Shown: positions 1-10,667 of the stretch, piece after piece | Layout of the letters: every line of letters starts with the position of its first letter | How positions within the stretch are numbered: position 1 is the stretch's first letter | Source of the DNA: CBFDBF01 sp050287965 | Lineage (GTDB): Bacteria > Pseudomonadota > Gammaproteobacteria > Chromatiales > Chromatiaceae | Length of the DNA: 64,000 bases | Direction: 5' to 3' | Assembly (NCBI GenBank): GCA_050287965.1 | Contig: JBNKCX010000043.1 | Location: 9,033 to 73,032, forward strand | The notes under the pieces: model-generated | The model's input: only the letters and a program-made list of their open reading frames with translations | Databases searched by the model: none | What the model was told of the DNA's origin: nothing | Translations under genes and position numbers: made by a program

Positions 1-33
1 AGACCTAACGGTGCTTGGTTATAAATCAAAACC

Positions 34-128
34 GCAAATGAACGCGAATAAACGCAAATTGAAAGAAAGGGACTTCGGATGAACGTTATAGATTTCGCCT
101 TCATTGGCGTTTATTCGCGTTCATTTGC
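34..128. repeat. 22-bp perfect inverted repeat pair (REP/MITE-like)
   Basis: The arms at 34-55 and 107-128 are exact reverse complements over 22 bases and are separated by 51 bp. The arm is built from near-repeats of AAATGAACGCGAATAAACGC type, a composition common in dispersed intergenic repeats. No open frame or transposase lies between the arms. It sits just beyond the terminator of the cytochrome c gene. Whether it is a mobile MITE-like element or a long hairpin cannot be told from one copy. Confidence 0.6.
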
Positions 129-169
129 AGACTTTAATCTGTCCGAAATATTAGGAACGCACCAGTTGC

Positions 170-202
170 AAAAAAAAACGCCTGCCAGAGGCAGGCGTTT
201 TC
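170..202 (-). terminator. Rho-independent terminator of the cytochrome c gene
   Basis: On the minus strand a GC-rich stem (CGCCTGCC pairing with GGCAGGCG around a short loop) is followed directly by eight T residues (complement of A171-178). It begins about 20 bp after the cytochrome c stop codon. Confidence 0.85.
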
Positions 203-223
203 CGGATGTGAGCCAGGCTCGGA

Positions 224-547
224 TCAGAGCGAAAGGACCCAGGTCACGATGGTCTTGATGTCTTCCTCGCTGACATTCACATTCGGCGGCATGGGGATCT
301 CCCCCCATACGCCGACACCGCCCGCCTTCACCTTGGCGGCAAGCTGGTCGACCACGTCCTGCCCTTTGTATTTGGCGGCGACGTCCTTATAGGCCGGGCC
401 AACAACTTTGACCTCAACCTGATGGCAGGCCAGACAGCCGCTCTTGGCAGCCAGCGCCTGGGCGTCTTCGGCGGCGGCATTCGCTACGGCGCCCAGAGAA
501 AGAACAGCCGTGCTGGCTGCCAGCACCATGGTTTTCATTTTATTCAT
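224..547 (-). CDS. Small periplasmic cytochrome c (c551/c552 type, class I)
   Basis: A 107-residue exported monohaem cytochrome, expected to shuttle electrons in the periplasm. Residues 1-24 form a signal peptide with a likely cut after ANA. The haem site CLACH lies at 38-42, and Met86 in the loop IPMPPN is the likely sixth iron ligand. Length and motif order fit cytochrome c551/c552. I chose the ATG at 547 because GAGGT lies 9 bases upstream; the ATG at 556 directly abuts that Shine-Dalgarno. The gene is monocistronic with its own terminator. The redox partner is not evident from the neighbours. Confidence 0.88.
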   Translation of the reverse strand: MNKMKTMVLAASTAVLSLGAVANAAAEDAQALAAKSGCLACHQVEVKVVGPAYKDVAAKYKGQDVVDQLAAKVKAGGVGVWGEIPMPPNVNVSEEDIKTIVTWVLSL

Positions 548-659
548 CCGAAACATACCTCACAATTATTCAGTTTTACAATGGGTTAAGTCAGCAGGGA
601 TCTATTTGGCCCATCCCTGCAAAGGCGGCAATTGTAATGTAAACTCACAGGAATGCATA

Positions 660-1133
660 TCAATGACATTTATCACTGGGTTTTACAATAGCGTGATATG
701 TGCAGCCATACCCGCCTAACTGTGACTGCGCGAGTGCCGAAAAGTGCCTGATGTTGGGTCGGGACGCTGCGTAAAACAGGTGACTGGAACAGCCACAGTC
801 ACTGGTGCCAAAGCCCTCGACAGGCGCGCTCAGCCCCCATACTCCTCCCAATACGTCGGCCCAGTCGTGCTCCAGACGCTCGGGCTCGTGGGAGAACCAG
901 ATCGCCCGCAAGGGGGCGGCCGCTCGCAGATAGTCGATATGCCAGCGGGGCCGCGGGCTGACACGCCGATGGTGGTTGCAACGAGCGGCCACCCCACCAG
1001 GTCCGAAGGCGCTCCCCACGTAGAGATACCATCCACGGGAAAACCGATGGCTTCCCAACCGCCCTATTGACAGCAACTCTCCCCGGCGAAGATAGATCAG
1101 CAGGATATAGGTGCCAGGAAGCGACCCCGGCAT
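660..1133 (-). CDS. DUF123 GIY-YIG-like (Uri superfamily) protein
   Basis: A 157-residue protein of the DUF123 family, a GIY-YIG-related fold found alone or fused to endonuclease III. Visible family landmarks are GTYILLIYL near the N-terminus, the glycine-rich YVGSAFGPGG loop followed by ARCNHH, and RWHIDYLRA. Nuclease activity is inferred from the fold only. The ATG at 1133 follows a G-rich stretch usable as ribosome-binding site. A TTG at 1160 overlapping the yqhA stop as TTGA is the alternative and would suggest coupling. It follows yqhA on the same strand. Confidence 0.75.
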   Translation of the reverse strand: MPGSLPGTYILLIYLRRGELLSIGRLGSHRFSRGWYLYVGSAFGPGGVAARCNHHRRVSPRPRWHIDYLRAAAPLRAIWFSHEPERLEHDWADVLGGVWGLSAPVEGFGTSDCGCSSHLFYAASRPNIRHFSALAQSQLGGYGCTYHAIVKPSDKCH

Positions 1134-1156
1134 CACCCCCCGGCCAACGGTGGATC

Positions 1157-1681
1157 TCAATGTTGGCCCTTGTCCGCCATGTGGGAGAGGTAGAGGGCCA
1201 GACCCAACAGGGCAATGCCGGCAGCAAACTGCAACAAATCGATAGGTGTAGTGAAATCCATACCCAGGGCATATTCGAAATAACGCACTACTAGAATCAT
1301 CATCACCACCTTGGCCAGGCGGCTTTTGAGATCATCCAGACTGTTGATCATCAACACATTGGAGGCGCTTTCCGATCCCTCCGCATGATCGATCTTGCTG
1401 ATAAAGAGCTCATAGAGCCCCAGGGCGAAAATCAGCAGTACCGTAGCCAGCAGGTAGCCGTCGACGATCTCCACCACATGGGTCACGGTGGTAGAGCGCA
1501 GATGGATCCTCGCCTCGGATGTCAGTTCGGGCGAGGCATACTGCCCCAGATGGGCGATCATGTAGAAGGCATCGATCGAGGCCATGTAGAACATGGCGAA
1601 GGCAGCCAGGAGACTCGCCACCACCGCCGTCAGTACTACCAAACGGCTGTTCCAAAGCATATTTTCAAATATCTTCTCCAC
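1157..1681 (-). CDS. YqhA family (UPF0114) inner-membrane protein
   Basis: A 174-residue integral membrane protein of the UPF0114/YqhA family, function unknown. Hydrophobic segments are visible near residues 10-30, 60-85 and 125-165. The open frame extends upstream to 1834, but the family N-terminus (VEKIFENMLWNSRLVVL) starts at the double GTG at 1684/1681, preceded by GAGGAG at 4-7 bases. The upstream extension is therefore probably untranslated and holds the divergent rapA promoter region. A short degenerate copy of its N-terminal coding sequence lies beyond rapA at 4828-4864. Confidence 0.82.
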   Translation of the reverse strand: MEKIFENMLWNSRLVVLTAVVASLLAAFAMFYMASIDAFYMIAHLGQYASPELTSEARIHLRSTTVTHVVEIVDGYLLATVLLIFALGLYELFISKIDHAEGSESASNVLMINSLDDLKSRLAKVVMMILVVRYFEYALGMDFTTPIDLLQFAAGIALLGLALYLSHMADKGQH

Positions 1682-1911
1682 CACGGGACTCCTCAGATAC
1701 AACGAGCCGCCTATTATTCCCAGGTGAGCGCGAGACACAAGCCCGGTGTCCGCCGATGGAAACATCGATTGCTGGATCTCGGTCGGCCGTGCGGCTATCA
1801 TCGGCCCCTTTTTCGCCGGGTCCACTCGCCCCATACCCTCCGGATCGCACCGGAACAGCGCCTATCGGCGTCGTGTTAAACAGGCCCCCAAAGCCACTTA
1901 CCCGAATTACG

Positions 1912-4809
1912 ATGGAACAGGATAACCGTTACATACCCGGTCAACGCTGGATCAGCGATAGCGAGCCGGAGCTCGGTCTCGGCACCTTGCTGGAGTACAG
2001 CGATCGTCTTCTTACCCTGAACTTTCCCGCGGTGGAGCAACAGCGGGTCTATGCCCGGCAAAACGCCCCGCTTACCCGTGCGCGCTTCACTTCCGGTGAC
2101 AGAATCGAGAGTCGCGCCGGCGACCAGCTGCGAGTCGAGCACGTGCGCGAGCACAATGGCCTGCTGGTCTACGAGGGAGTACAAAACGATGGCAGCCGAT
2201 TCCAACTGCCCGAGGAGGAGCTGGCCGACACTCTGCGTATCCAGCGGCCCGGACAGCGGCTGTTGTCGGGACAACTCGATCCGCCCAACTGGTTCGATCT
2301 GCGCTACCGCACCCTGCTGGCCCTGGGCCACTGGCAGCAGTCGTCTGTGCTGGGTCTCGCGGGGCCACGCATCGACCTGATTCCCCACCAGCTCTACATC
2401 GCCCATGAAGTCGCCAACCGGCCATCGCCGAGGGTCCTGCTTGCCGACGAGGTGGGGCTCGGCAAGACCATCGAGGCCTGTCTGATTCTGCACCATTTGC
2501 TGATCACCGGCCGCGCTTCGCGAGCTCTGATCCTGGTCCCCGAACCCCTGGTGCATCAGTGGCTGGTCGAGCTGATGCGTCGCTTCAACCTACGCTTCCG
2601 CATCTTTGACGAGGAGACCTGCCGGGCCATCGAAAGCTCCGGCGAGGGGGACAATCCCTTCCACACCGAACAGCTGGCGCTCTGCAGCCTGACCCTTTTC
2701 CGGCACAATCCCCAACGCCTGAGCCAGGCGCTGGATGGGGGATGGGATCTGCTGGTGGTGGACGAGGCTCACCACCTCACCTGGTCGGCCGACGATCCGA
2801 GCGCCGAATACCTGCTGGTCGAAGCCCTGGCCTTGAGGACACCAGGTATACTCTTGCTCACCGCCACCCCTGAGCAGCTAGGCCAAGCCGGCCACTTCGC
2901 CCGTCTGAGGCTGCTCGATCCCGACCGTTACTACGATCTGGAGAGCTTTCTCCAGGAAGAGCGCCACTACAGATCCGTGGCCGAAGCGGTGGAACAGCTG
3001 CTGCGCCACGAGCCCCTCCCCGCTTCTGCCGCCAGCCGACTGCTGGAGCGACTCGATGAAAGCGAGAGCGCCCCCCTGATCGCCGAGGCCGCCGATGCGA
3101 CACTGGAGGCCCAACGACGCCAGGCGGCACGCGAGAGCCTGATCCAGATGCTGCTCGACCGCCACGGCACCGGCAGGGTCATGTTTCGCAATACCCGTGC
3201 ACGTGTCAGCGGCTTTCCTGGCCGAACTCTGCACAGCCACCCCCTGCCGGCACCGGCGGCCTACGAGAGTGATCTAAATGAACCCGAATCCGCCGCTTTC
3301 CCCCCCGCCTGGCGCCTTTCCCCCGAACGGTCCCACGCCGCCCTCGGTCACCCTTCGTGGTGGCAGATCGACCCCCGGGTCGAGTGGCTGATCGACTTTC
3401 TGCGCCGGCAACCCGACAACAAACTGCTGCTGATCTGCACCCATGCCGATACTGCCATTGAGCTGCAGGAGGCGCTACGCGTGCGCTCAGGTATTCACGC
3501 CGCGCTGTTCCACGAGTCGATGAGCATTCTTGAAAGGGACCGCGCCGCCGCCTGGTTTGCCGACCCTGAAGGGGCGCGGCTGTTGATCTGCTCCGAGATC
3601 GGCAGCGAAGGGCGCAACTTCCAGTTCGCCCATCAGCTGGTGATGTTCGACCTGCCGCCGGACCCGGATCTGCTGGAGCAGCGAATCGGCAGACTCGACC
3701 GTATCGGCCAGCGGCGGCGGGTAGAGATCCATGTCTGCTATCTGGATCCCGGTCCGCAGACCGTCATGCTGCGCTGGTATCGGGATGGACTGGACGCCTT
3801 CCGGCATCAGGTTCAGGGTGGCACGGAGATCCGCGAAACCCTGGCGGAACCCCTCTGGGCCCTGCTGGAGCGGCCGGACGCCGGCGACGACGCCTCCCTG
3901 GATGAGCTGATCGAGACCACCCGCCGGCTGCGCCTGACCACCGAACAGCGGCTGCAACAGGGCAGGGACCACCTGCTGGAGCTGGGGGGCTGCCGCGACC
4001 CGGAAGCGGGCAGGCTGGTCGCCGCACTGCGCGAGCAGGACAGCTCACCCAGGTTGCAGGCCTATCTTGAGCAACTCTTCGACAGCTACAACATCGACCT
4101 TGAACCCCTGGGCAAGGGCGTAATCCTGCGGCCTGGCGAACAGGTGATCGCGGGGACCCTGCCCGGGCTGCCCGAGGAGGGACTTACCGCCACCTTCGAT
4201 CGCAGCGACGCCCTCGCCCACGAGGACAGGCATTTCCTCACCTGGGAACATCCGCTGGTGACCGGCGCCATGGAACAGATCCTCAAGCAACAGACCGGCA
4301 ACAGCGCCGCAATCGCGGTACGTCACCCCCGCCTTAAAGGCGGACAGCTTCTGCTGGAGTGCCTCTTTGTACTCGAATGCCTGGCCCCCCGAGCTTTGCA
4401 TGCGGGGCGTTTTCTGCCCCCAACCCTGATCCGCACCCTGCTGACCGCGAAGGGCAGGCGGCTGGATGGGGAGATCAGCTGCGAGGAGCTGGCCGCAGAG
4501 GCCCAGCCTTTGGCGCCGCAACAGTTGCTGCCGGTGCTGCATGCCTATGGCCCGGCGATCCGCTCCCTCTTGGCTCAGTCGGAGGAAGCCGCCCAGGCGG
4601 AGGCCCCGAAGCTGGTCGACGGGGCCCTCAAACGGATGATGGAGGAGTTTACCCGGGAGATTCAGCGCATGACCGCACTCAAGCGCCACAATCCCGGCGT
4701 GAGGGAGGAGGAGATCCGACTCCTGCAGGCCCAGGGAGCCGACCTGCAGCAGCATCTGCGACAGGCAAGACTCCAACTCGACGCCGTGCGCCTGGTGGTG
4801 ACGCTCTAG
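1912..4809 (+). CDS. rapA: RNA polymerase-associated ATP-dependent protein RapA
   Basis: A SWI2/SNF2-family ATPase that binds RNA polymerase and recycles it after termination. From the ATG at 1912 the product is 965 residues, close to E. coli RapA (968). The N-terminal tudor-like part begins RYIPGQRWISD. Walker A (DEVGLGKT) is near residue 180, the DEAH box is at 284-287, and LLLTATPEQ follows. The C-terminal helicase lobe carries SEGRNFQ and QRIGRLDRIGQ. The frame is open upstream to 1519, but that part lacks homology and overlaps yqhA. It stands alone between yqhA and a small membrane protein. Confidence 0.95.
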   Translation: MEQDNRYIPGQRWISDSEPELGLGTLLEYSDRLLTLNFPAVEQQRVYARQNAPLTRARFTSGDRIESRAGDQLRVEHVREHNGLLVYEGVQNDGSRFQLPEEELADTLRIQRPGQRLLSGQLDPPNWFDLRYRTLLALGHWQQSSVLGLAGPRIDLIPHQLYIAHEVANRPSPRVLLADEVGLGKTIEACLILHHLLITGRASRALILVPEPLVHQWLVELMRRFNLRFRIFDEETCRAIESSGEGDNPFHTEQLALCSLTLFRHNPQRLSQALDGGWDLLVVDEAHHLTWSADDPSAEYLLVEALALRTPGILLLTATPEQLGQAGHFARLRLLDPDRYYDLESFLQEERHYRSVAEAVEQLLRHEPLPASAASRLLERLDESESAPLIAEAADATLEAQRRQAARESLIQMLLDRHGTGRVMFRNTRARVSGFPGRTLHSHPLPAPAAYESDLNEPESAAFPPAWRLSPERSHAALGHPSWWQIDPRVEWLIDFLRRQPDNKLLLICTHADTAIELQEALRVRSGIHAALFHESMSILERDRAAAWFADPEGARLLICSEIGSEGRNFQFAHQLVMFDLPPDPDLLEQRIGRLDRIGQRRRVEIHVCYLDPGPQTVMLRWYRDGLDAFRHQVQGGTEIRETLAEPLWALLERPDAGDDASLDELIETTRRLRLTTEQRLQQGRDHLLELGGCRDPEAGRLVAALREQDSSPRLQAYLEQLFDSYNIDLEPLGKGVILRPGEQVIAGTLPGLPEEGLTATFDRSDALAHEDRHFLTWEHPLVTGAMEQILKQQTGNSAAIAVRHPRLKGGQLLLECLFVLECLAPRALHAGRFLPPTLIRTLLTAKGRRLDGEISCEELAAEAQPLAPQQLLPVLHAYGPAIRSLLAQSEEAAQAEAPKLVDGALKRMMEEFTREIQRMTALKRHNPGVREEEIRLLQAQGADLQQHLRQARLQLDAVRLVVTL

Positions 4810-4827
4810 TCCGGTTATCTCACTTCG

Positions 4828-4864
4828 GCCACTACCGCCGTCAACGCTACCAAGCGGCTATGCC
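4828..4864 (-). pseudogene. Relic fragment resembling the yqhA N-terminal coding region
   Basis: This segment matches 1617-1653, inside yqhA, at about 30 of 37 bases and in the same orientation. Read on the minus strand it gives SRLVALTAVVAE against SRLVVLTAVVAS in YqhA, and most base differences are synonymous. A stop precedes the match and another follows two codons after it. It cannot encode a protein and looks like a decayed duplicate left downstream of rapA. Confidence 0.45.
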
Positions 4865-4922
4865 GCAGCAGGCTCCTCGCATGCGGCAAGCCAATTATTA
4901 ACCACCGCTTACGACGAGGCAT

Positions 4923-4948
4923 AAACCCGGGGATAACACTGGGTTTTT
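4923..4948 (+). terminator. Weak terminator-like hairpin downstream of rapA
   Basis: AAACCC pairs with GGGTTT around a 12-base loop, and the right arm runs into TTTTT. It is about 115 bp after the rapA stop. The stem is only six pairs, so this is tentative. Confidence 0.35.
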
Positions 4949-5130
4949 AGAGCCCGATCACATTTGCTCTCTTTATCGCGGACTTTTCGGCCTGCACAGG
5001 CCCGGCTGTTCAGTCTGATTTCATTTTCGGAATCCAGGATTGGTGCGAAGGGCGCGCAGATTAGCTGCCATCCCTTCTCGAAATTACGAAAATTTAAGCC
5101 GAGAGAGTAATAAAACCCGAGGAGAGTGTC

Positions 5131-5406
5131 ATGAAAGGTATCAATCAGATCCTTCTTCAAATTCTCATGATCTTACTGTTTTTCACATTTGTCTCTGTTG
5201 CGTTATCCACCACGGGCACAGTTTTAGAAAATGCTTTGTTAGTAAAATTCTGGGTCCTAGCGCTTTACGGATTTATGATGATCATGGTTACATTGGCCCT
5301 AATGTGCCTGATTTACCTCATGAATCTAGGTATCAGCAACTATCAGCAACAATCGGAAGCCAGGCCAGAACGGAACGAAGTACAGCGTCGATCCATGAGC
5401 GGGTGA
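5131..5406 (+). CDS. Small hypothetical membrane protein
   Basis: A 91-residue protein of unknown function. Two long hydrophobic stretches (about residues 8-28 and 37-63) suggest two transmembrane helices, followed by a short charged tail rich in Gln, Glu and Arg. The start is supported by GAGGAGAG six bases before the ATG. It lies alone between rapA and the convergent GGDEF/EAL gene. I do not recognise the family. Confidence 0.6.
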   Translation: MKGINQILLQILMILLFFTFVSVALSTTGTVLENALLVKFWVLALYGFMMIMVTLALMCLIYLMNLGISNYQQQSEARPERNEVQRRSMSG

Positions 5407-5548
5407 CAGAGAATCGGATAGCCCGTTTCGCCGTTATCTGACCGGTGGATAGAACAGCGTGAGATTTCCTTAGAAAACTCCTGTCTCGATCACCGATCCC
5501 TCAGCCAAGCCCAACTTCCTTAAGCAATCACAGTTATTTACCACTCCG

Positions 5549-5603
5549 GCCGCCGAATGTCTGTCGCTCATTCCGACTTCCCTGCACGGCAGACATCGGC
5601 GGC
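5549..5603. repeat. Hairpin-forming inverted repeat after the GGDEF/EAL stop
   Basis: The arms at 5549-5563 and 5590-5603 are complementary over 14 pairs with one bulged base and enclose a 26-base loop. The right arm abuts the stop codon of the GGDEF/EAL gene. There is no T-run on either strand, so it is either a 3' stabilising hairpin or a terminator of unusual type. Confidence 0.45.
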
Positions 5604-7720
5604 TAATTAATCAGCTCCGATATGGGAAAGGGCCGAGCGATGGCATAACCCTGGGCGAAATCGACCCCCATCCCGACCAGTCGACGCAGGGTCTCGGCGT
5701 CTTCCACGCACTCGGCAACGGTCCTCAGTCCCATGATGTGACCGATACGGTTGATGGCATCCACCATCGATTCGTCAATCCGGTCCTGGGTCATCTCCCT
5801 GACGAAACTTCCGTCGATTTTGAGGTACTCCACCGGCAGATGCTTGAGATAGCCGAACGAGGAGAGGCCGCTGCCGAAGTCGTCCAGCGCGAATTCGCAG
5901 CCGAAACGCTTGAGCCTTTGCATGAAGCGGGTGGCTGAAGAGAGGTTGGCGATCGCCGCGGTCTCGGTCACCTCGAAGCAGAACCGCCCATTGGGCAGTT
6001 CCCGCCGCTGCAGCATGTCGAAGAGGGTCTGCAGGGTCTCTTCGTGACACAACGTTTGACCGGAGAGGTTCACGAACAGTCTTTGTCCCGGTGCAAGCAA
6101 CCCTCGGTGACGGTTAATACAGGTCGCCAGATGCTTCACCACCCATCGATCGATGGCCGGCATCAGATCATAGCGCTCCGCGGCGGATATAAAGGCGCCG
6201 GGAAGAATCACCTCCCCCGACTCCCCGATCATGCGAATCAGCACTTCATAGTGGCACAGCTCCATAGCCGACGACGCCGGGGCGTGAATCGGCTGTACAT
6301 AGAGGACAAACCGGTCCTCTTCCAGGGCGCTGCGGATACGCGTGACCCACTGGGCCTCACCGTGTCGCACTGCCGCCATGCTCTGCTCCGGGTGGAAGAC
6401 ATGGATCTGGTTTCGCCCGGCCTCCTTGGCGGCGTAACAGGCGCTGTCGGCATAGCTCAACACCTGCTGCAGTCCCCGGCTCTCCTTATCGATGGAGACC
6501 AGGCCGATACTGACACTCTGAGAGAAGACCTTGTCAGTCCAGACGAAACGAAAGCGTTGAAACTCCACCCGAATGGCGTCGGCGATACGCTGAGCCACCT
6601 CGAGCGAGCAGTTGCTCAACAGAATGGCGAACTCATCGCCGCCAATACGGGCCAGCAGGTCGCTGGTGCGAATGGTGCGCTTGATCAGGGAACCGACTTG
6701 CCGCAACAGTTCGTCGCCCGCCACGTGCCCGCAGGTGTCATTGACTACCTTGAACCGGTCAATATCGAGATAGAGCAGACAATGTTTGCTTCCCTCCCGT
6801 TCCGCTGCCTCCAACAGACGCGAAAGGTTGCGGTCGAACTCGGCCCGGTTGAACAGCCGGGTGGTGAGATCGTGGCTCGCCTGCCAGCTGAGCTGGGCCG
6901 CCAGCTTGCGCGATTGGCTGACATCCTTGAAAACCAGCACGCGCCCCTCGACCTGCCCGTTCTCGCCCCGTAAGCGGGTGATCGACTGCTCGATGGGAAA
7001 GCTCAGTCCGTCCCGGTGCATCAACAACAGGGTACGGTTGTCCATGCGTATGATCTCTTCGTAGTCGAGACAACTGCGGCTTTCACCGCTCTCGTCAAAA
7101 GCCTGATAGATCTCGCTCAGGGAGTGGCCGGTCATGGTCGCCGCTTGATAACCGGTCATCCCCTCCGCCGCCAGGTTGGCGTACTCGATATACCCATCGG
7201 CATCGAGCAGAATGACGGCATCCTCGATCGATGCCAGCATGGCGAGAAAGCGCTGCTCGGCGATGCTGGTCAGTTGCACCTGTTCCTGCAATGCGGTCTC
7301 CGCATCGACGTCGCAGACCTGTAGCAGACAGTAACCGGGATGCATTGCCAGCGGGCGAAGACTGACCCGCTTGAAGCGATTGTCATCACTCTTGAAATAG
7401 TGTTTTTGGCCGGGGCGGCCGGAGTGGATCTTTGCCGTATCAGCCTGCCCATCCGTCAAGCAGACCACCGATCGCACCAGTTCCATGAACTGCGGATCGG
7501 CCAGCTGGGGCATGATTTGCGTCACCGGCTGACCCAGCACTTGGCAACTCGACATACCGATCAGATCGGCTAAACGACGATTCCACGCCAGCACCAACAT
7601 CTCTGCGTCGAGCATGCAGAGCCCAACATCACAAGCTTCGATTACCTCCTGTATCTGCGCGAAATCCACCTCTGAAAAACGACTCTGGCGAAAGAACTTC
7701 ACCAAACGACTCCCCGCCAC
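5603..7720 (-). CDS. PAS-PAS-GGDEF-EAL cyclic-di-GMP protein
   Basis: A predicted bifunctional enzyme of c-di-GMP turnover, 705 residues from the GTG at 7720. Two PAS-like sensory domains (about 20-130 and 155-270) precede the GGDEF domain, with an intact GGDEF at 360-364 and an RTSD inhibitory site five residues before it. The EAL domain follows, as EVL at 492-494. The usual phosphodiesterase residues are present: FVNLSG, ETAAI, DDFGSG, the Lys in YLKIDGSF, AECVED and FAQGYAIARP. Both activities look possible. The GTG start has AGGGGGAG five bases upstream, whereas the longer frame to 7807 begins with TTG and has no ribosome-binding site. No transmembrane segment is evident, so it is probably cytoplasmic. 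Confidence 0.9.
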   Translation of the reverse strand: MAGSRLVKFFRQSRFSEVDFAQIQEVIEACDVGLCMLDAEMLVLAWNRRLADLIGMSSCQVLGQPVTQIMPQLADPQFMELVRSVVCLTDGQADTAKIHSGRPGQKHYFKSDDNRFKRVSLRPLAMHPGYCLLQVCDVDAETALQEQVQLTSIAEQRFLAMLASIEDAVILLDADGYIEYANLAAEGMTGYQAATMTGHSLSEIYQAFDESGESRSCLDYEEIIRMDNRTLLLMHRDGLSFPIEQSITRLRGENGQVEGRVLVFKDVSQSRKLAAQLSWQASHDLTTRLFNRAEFDRNLSRLLEAAEREGSKHCLLYLDIDRFKVVNDTCGHVAGDELLRQVGSLIKRTIRTSDLLARIGGDEFAILLSNCSLEVAQRIADAIRVEFQRFRFVWTDKVFSQSVSIGLVSIDKESRGLQQVLSYADSACYAAKEAGRNQIHVFHPEQSMAAVRHGEAQWVTRIRSALEEDRFVLYVQPIHAPASSAMELCHYEVLIRMIGESGEVILPGAFISAAERYDLMPAIDRWVVKHLATCINRHRGLLAPGQRLFVNLSGQTLCHEETLQTLFDMLQRRELPNGRFCFEVTETAAIANLSSATRFMQRLKRFGCEFALDDFGSGLSSFGYLKHLPVEYLKIDGSFVREMTQDRIDESMVDAINRIGHIMGLRTVAECVEDAETLRRLVGMGVDFAQGYAIARPFPISELIN

Positions 7721-7923
7721 AATGACTCCCCCTGCAACAAAGCAAACACGGATGAAACAAACCCGCGCCCCATCGTCGGCGACGACAGCAACGTCGAGCA
7801 TCCACAAACCGACTGCCCGTTCGCGAAAAAAAAACAGTGACTAACCCCGGCACATGTGAGACTCCATCGGCCGGTGGCGGTAAGAACTTTAGCTCCAATT
7901 GACAAGGGGTTATAAGCTACACC

Positions 7924-8655
7924 TCAAAAGAGCGCGATCTCATCCGTGTGCAACGGGCGAAATGCACCGGGCACTAACCCGGGATCCAGCTCCAGCGGTC
8001 CGATGGCCTCCCGATGCAAACTCACCACAGGATGGCCGAGCGCCGCCAGCATCCGCTTGACCTGGTGATAGCGCCCCTCGGTAATGCTGAGCAGGATCTC
8101 CCGCTCGTCAATCCGCTCCACCCGAGCGGGCCGGGTAGGTCGCTGCTCACCCCTGAGCAGAATGCCGTCACGCAACTGCTGCAACCGCGACTCGTCGGGC
8201 GCTTCTGCCAAGCCGACCCGGTAACGCTTGGTACAGCGGCGGCCGGGCGAAACGATGCGATGAGTCCACTGGCCATCGTCGCTGATCAGCACCAACCCGG
8301 TGGTGTCGATGTCGAGGCGGCCGGCAAAGTGAAGTCCCTCGGGGTTGGGCAGATCGAGGAGGTCGATGGCGGTCCTATGACTGGGGTCCTGAGTCGCACA
8401 GACCACCCCAAGGGGCTTGTGCAGCATCAGATAGCGCGGCAGGGGCGCCACCACCCGCTCGCCATCGAGCGACACCGCGGCGGTGAGAGGGATCGGCGTA
8501 GCCGCCCGCTTGATTGTCACCCCGTCCACACTGACACGCCCGGCGCGGATCTCCCGCTGGGCCTGGGCGCGGCTCAGGGCCGTGGCATTGCAGATAAAGC
8601 GGTCGAGTCGGATCACCCTAGGACTCGACTCCAGGTCGCTTGAGGTTTGCCGCAC
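7924..8655 (-). CDS. rsuA: 16S rRNA pseudouridine synthase, RsuA family
   Basis: Modifies uridine in small-subunit rRNA (U516 in E. coli). An N-terminal S4-like domain (RLDRFICNATALSRAQAQREI) is followed by the catalytic domain with HFAGRLDIDTTGL, whose Asp is the nucleophile, and by GRYHQVKRMLAALGH. I chose the GTG at 8655 (243 residues), which has AGGGGC seven bases upstream. The GTG at 8616 would give a 230-residue protein closer to E. coli RsuA. The open frame continues to 8769 only because it overlaps the thiC 3' end. It lies 28 bp after thiC and may be cotranscribed. Confidence 0.9.
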   Translation of the reverse strand: MRQTSSDLESSPRVIRLDRFICNATALSRAQAQREIRAGRVSVDGVTIKRAATPIPLTAAVSLDGERVVAPLPRYLMLHKPLGVVCATQDPSHRTAIDLLDLPNPEGLHFAGRLDIDTTGLVLISDDGQWTHRIVSPGRRCTKRYRVGLAEAPDESRLQQLRDGILLRGEQRPTRPARVERIDEREILLSITEGRYHQVKRMLAALGHPVVSLHREAIGPLELDPGLVPGAFRPLHTDEIALF

Positions 8656-8683
8656 CGTAAAGCCCCTGATCAAATGCGGATGA

Positions 8684-10573
<1,890 letters not shown>

Positions 10574-10586
10574 GCTCGGTACCCCC

Positions 10587-10610
10587 TGAACCCGGCCACA
10601 GCCGGGTTCA
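10587..10610 (-). promoter_or_regulatory. Expression-platform hairpin between TPP aptamer and thiC
   Basis: A perfect 10-bp stem (TGAACCCGGC and its complement) with a four-base loop ends just before the G-rich ribosome-binding site of thiC. In the transcript its ACCCGG (10607-10602) could instead pair with CCGGGT inside the aptamer (10696-10691), which would make the two structures mutually exclusive. There is no T-run after it, so control of translation initiation is more likely than termination. Confidence 0.55.
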
Positions 10611-10667
10611 AGCTCATTGGCTGCTGGACGGAGCAGGAAGCGGAAACACCTGCCTGGACAGGTCTGT

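Larger units (their letters stand above)
4810..5130. other. Gene-free stretch between rapA and a small membrane protein gene
   Basis: About 320 bp with no supported gene on either strand. It contains the yqhA-like relic, a weak terminator-like hairpin at 4923-4948, and at its right end the ribosome-binding site GAGGAGAG for the gene starting at 5131. An antisense frame across 4909-5160 has no family features. Confidence 0.6.

Noticed and set aside
1519..1911. N-terminal extension of the rapA frame by 131 codons
   Set aside because: It overlaps yqhA and has no similarity to RapA. The family N-terminus begins at the ATG at 1912.
4909..5160. 83-codon minus-strand frame in the rapA downstream gap
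   Set aside because: No ribosome-binding site or domain, and it overlaps the better-supported small membrane protein gene on the other strand.
6044..6973. 309-codon plus-strand frame
   Set aside because: Antisense to the GGDEF/EAL gene, with no recognisable domain or ribosome-binding site.
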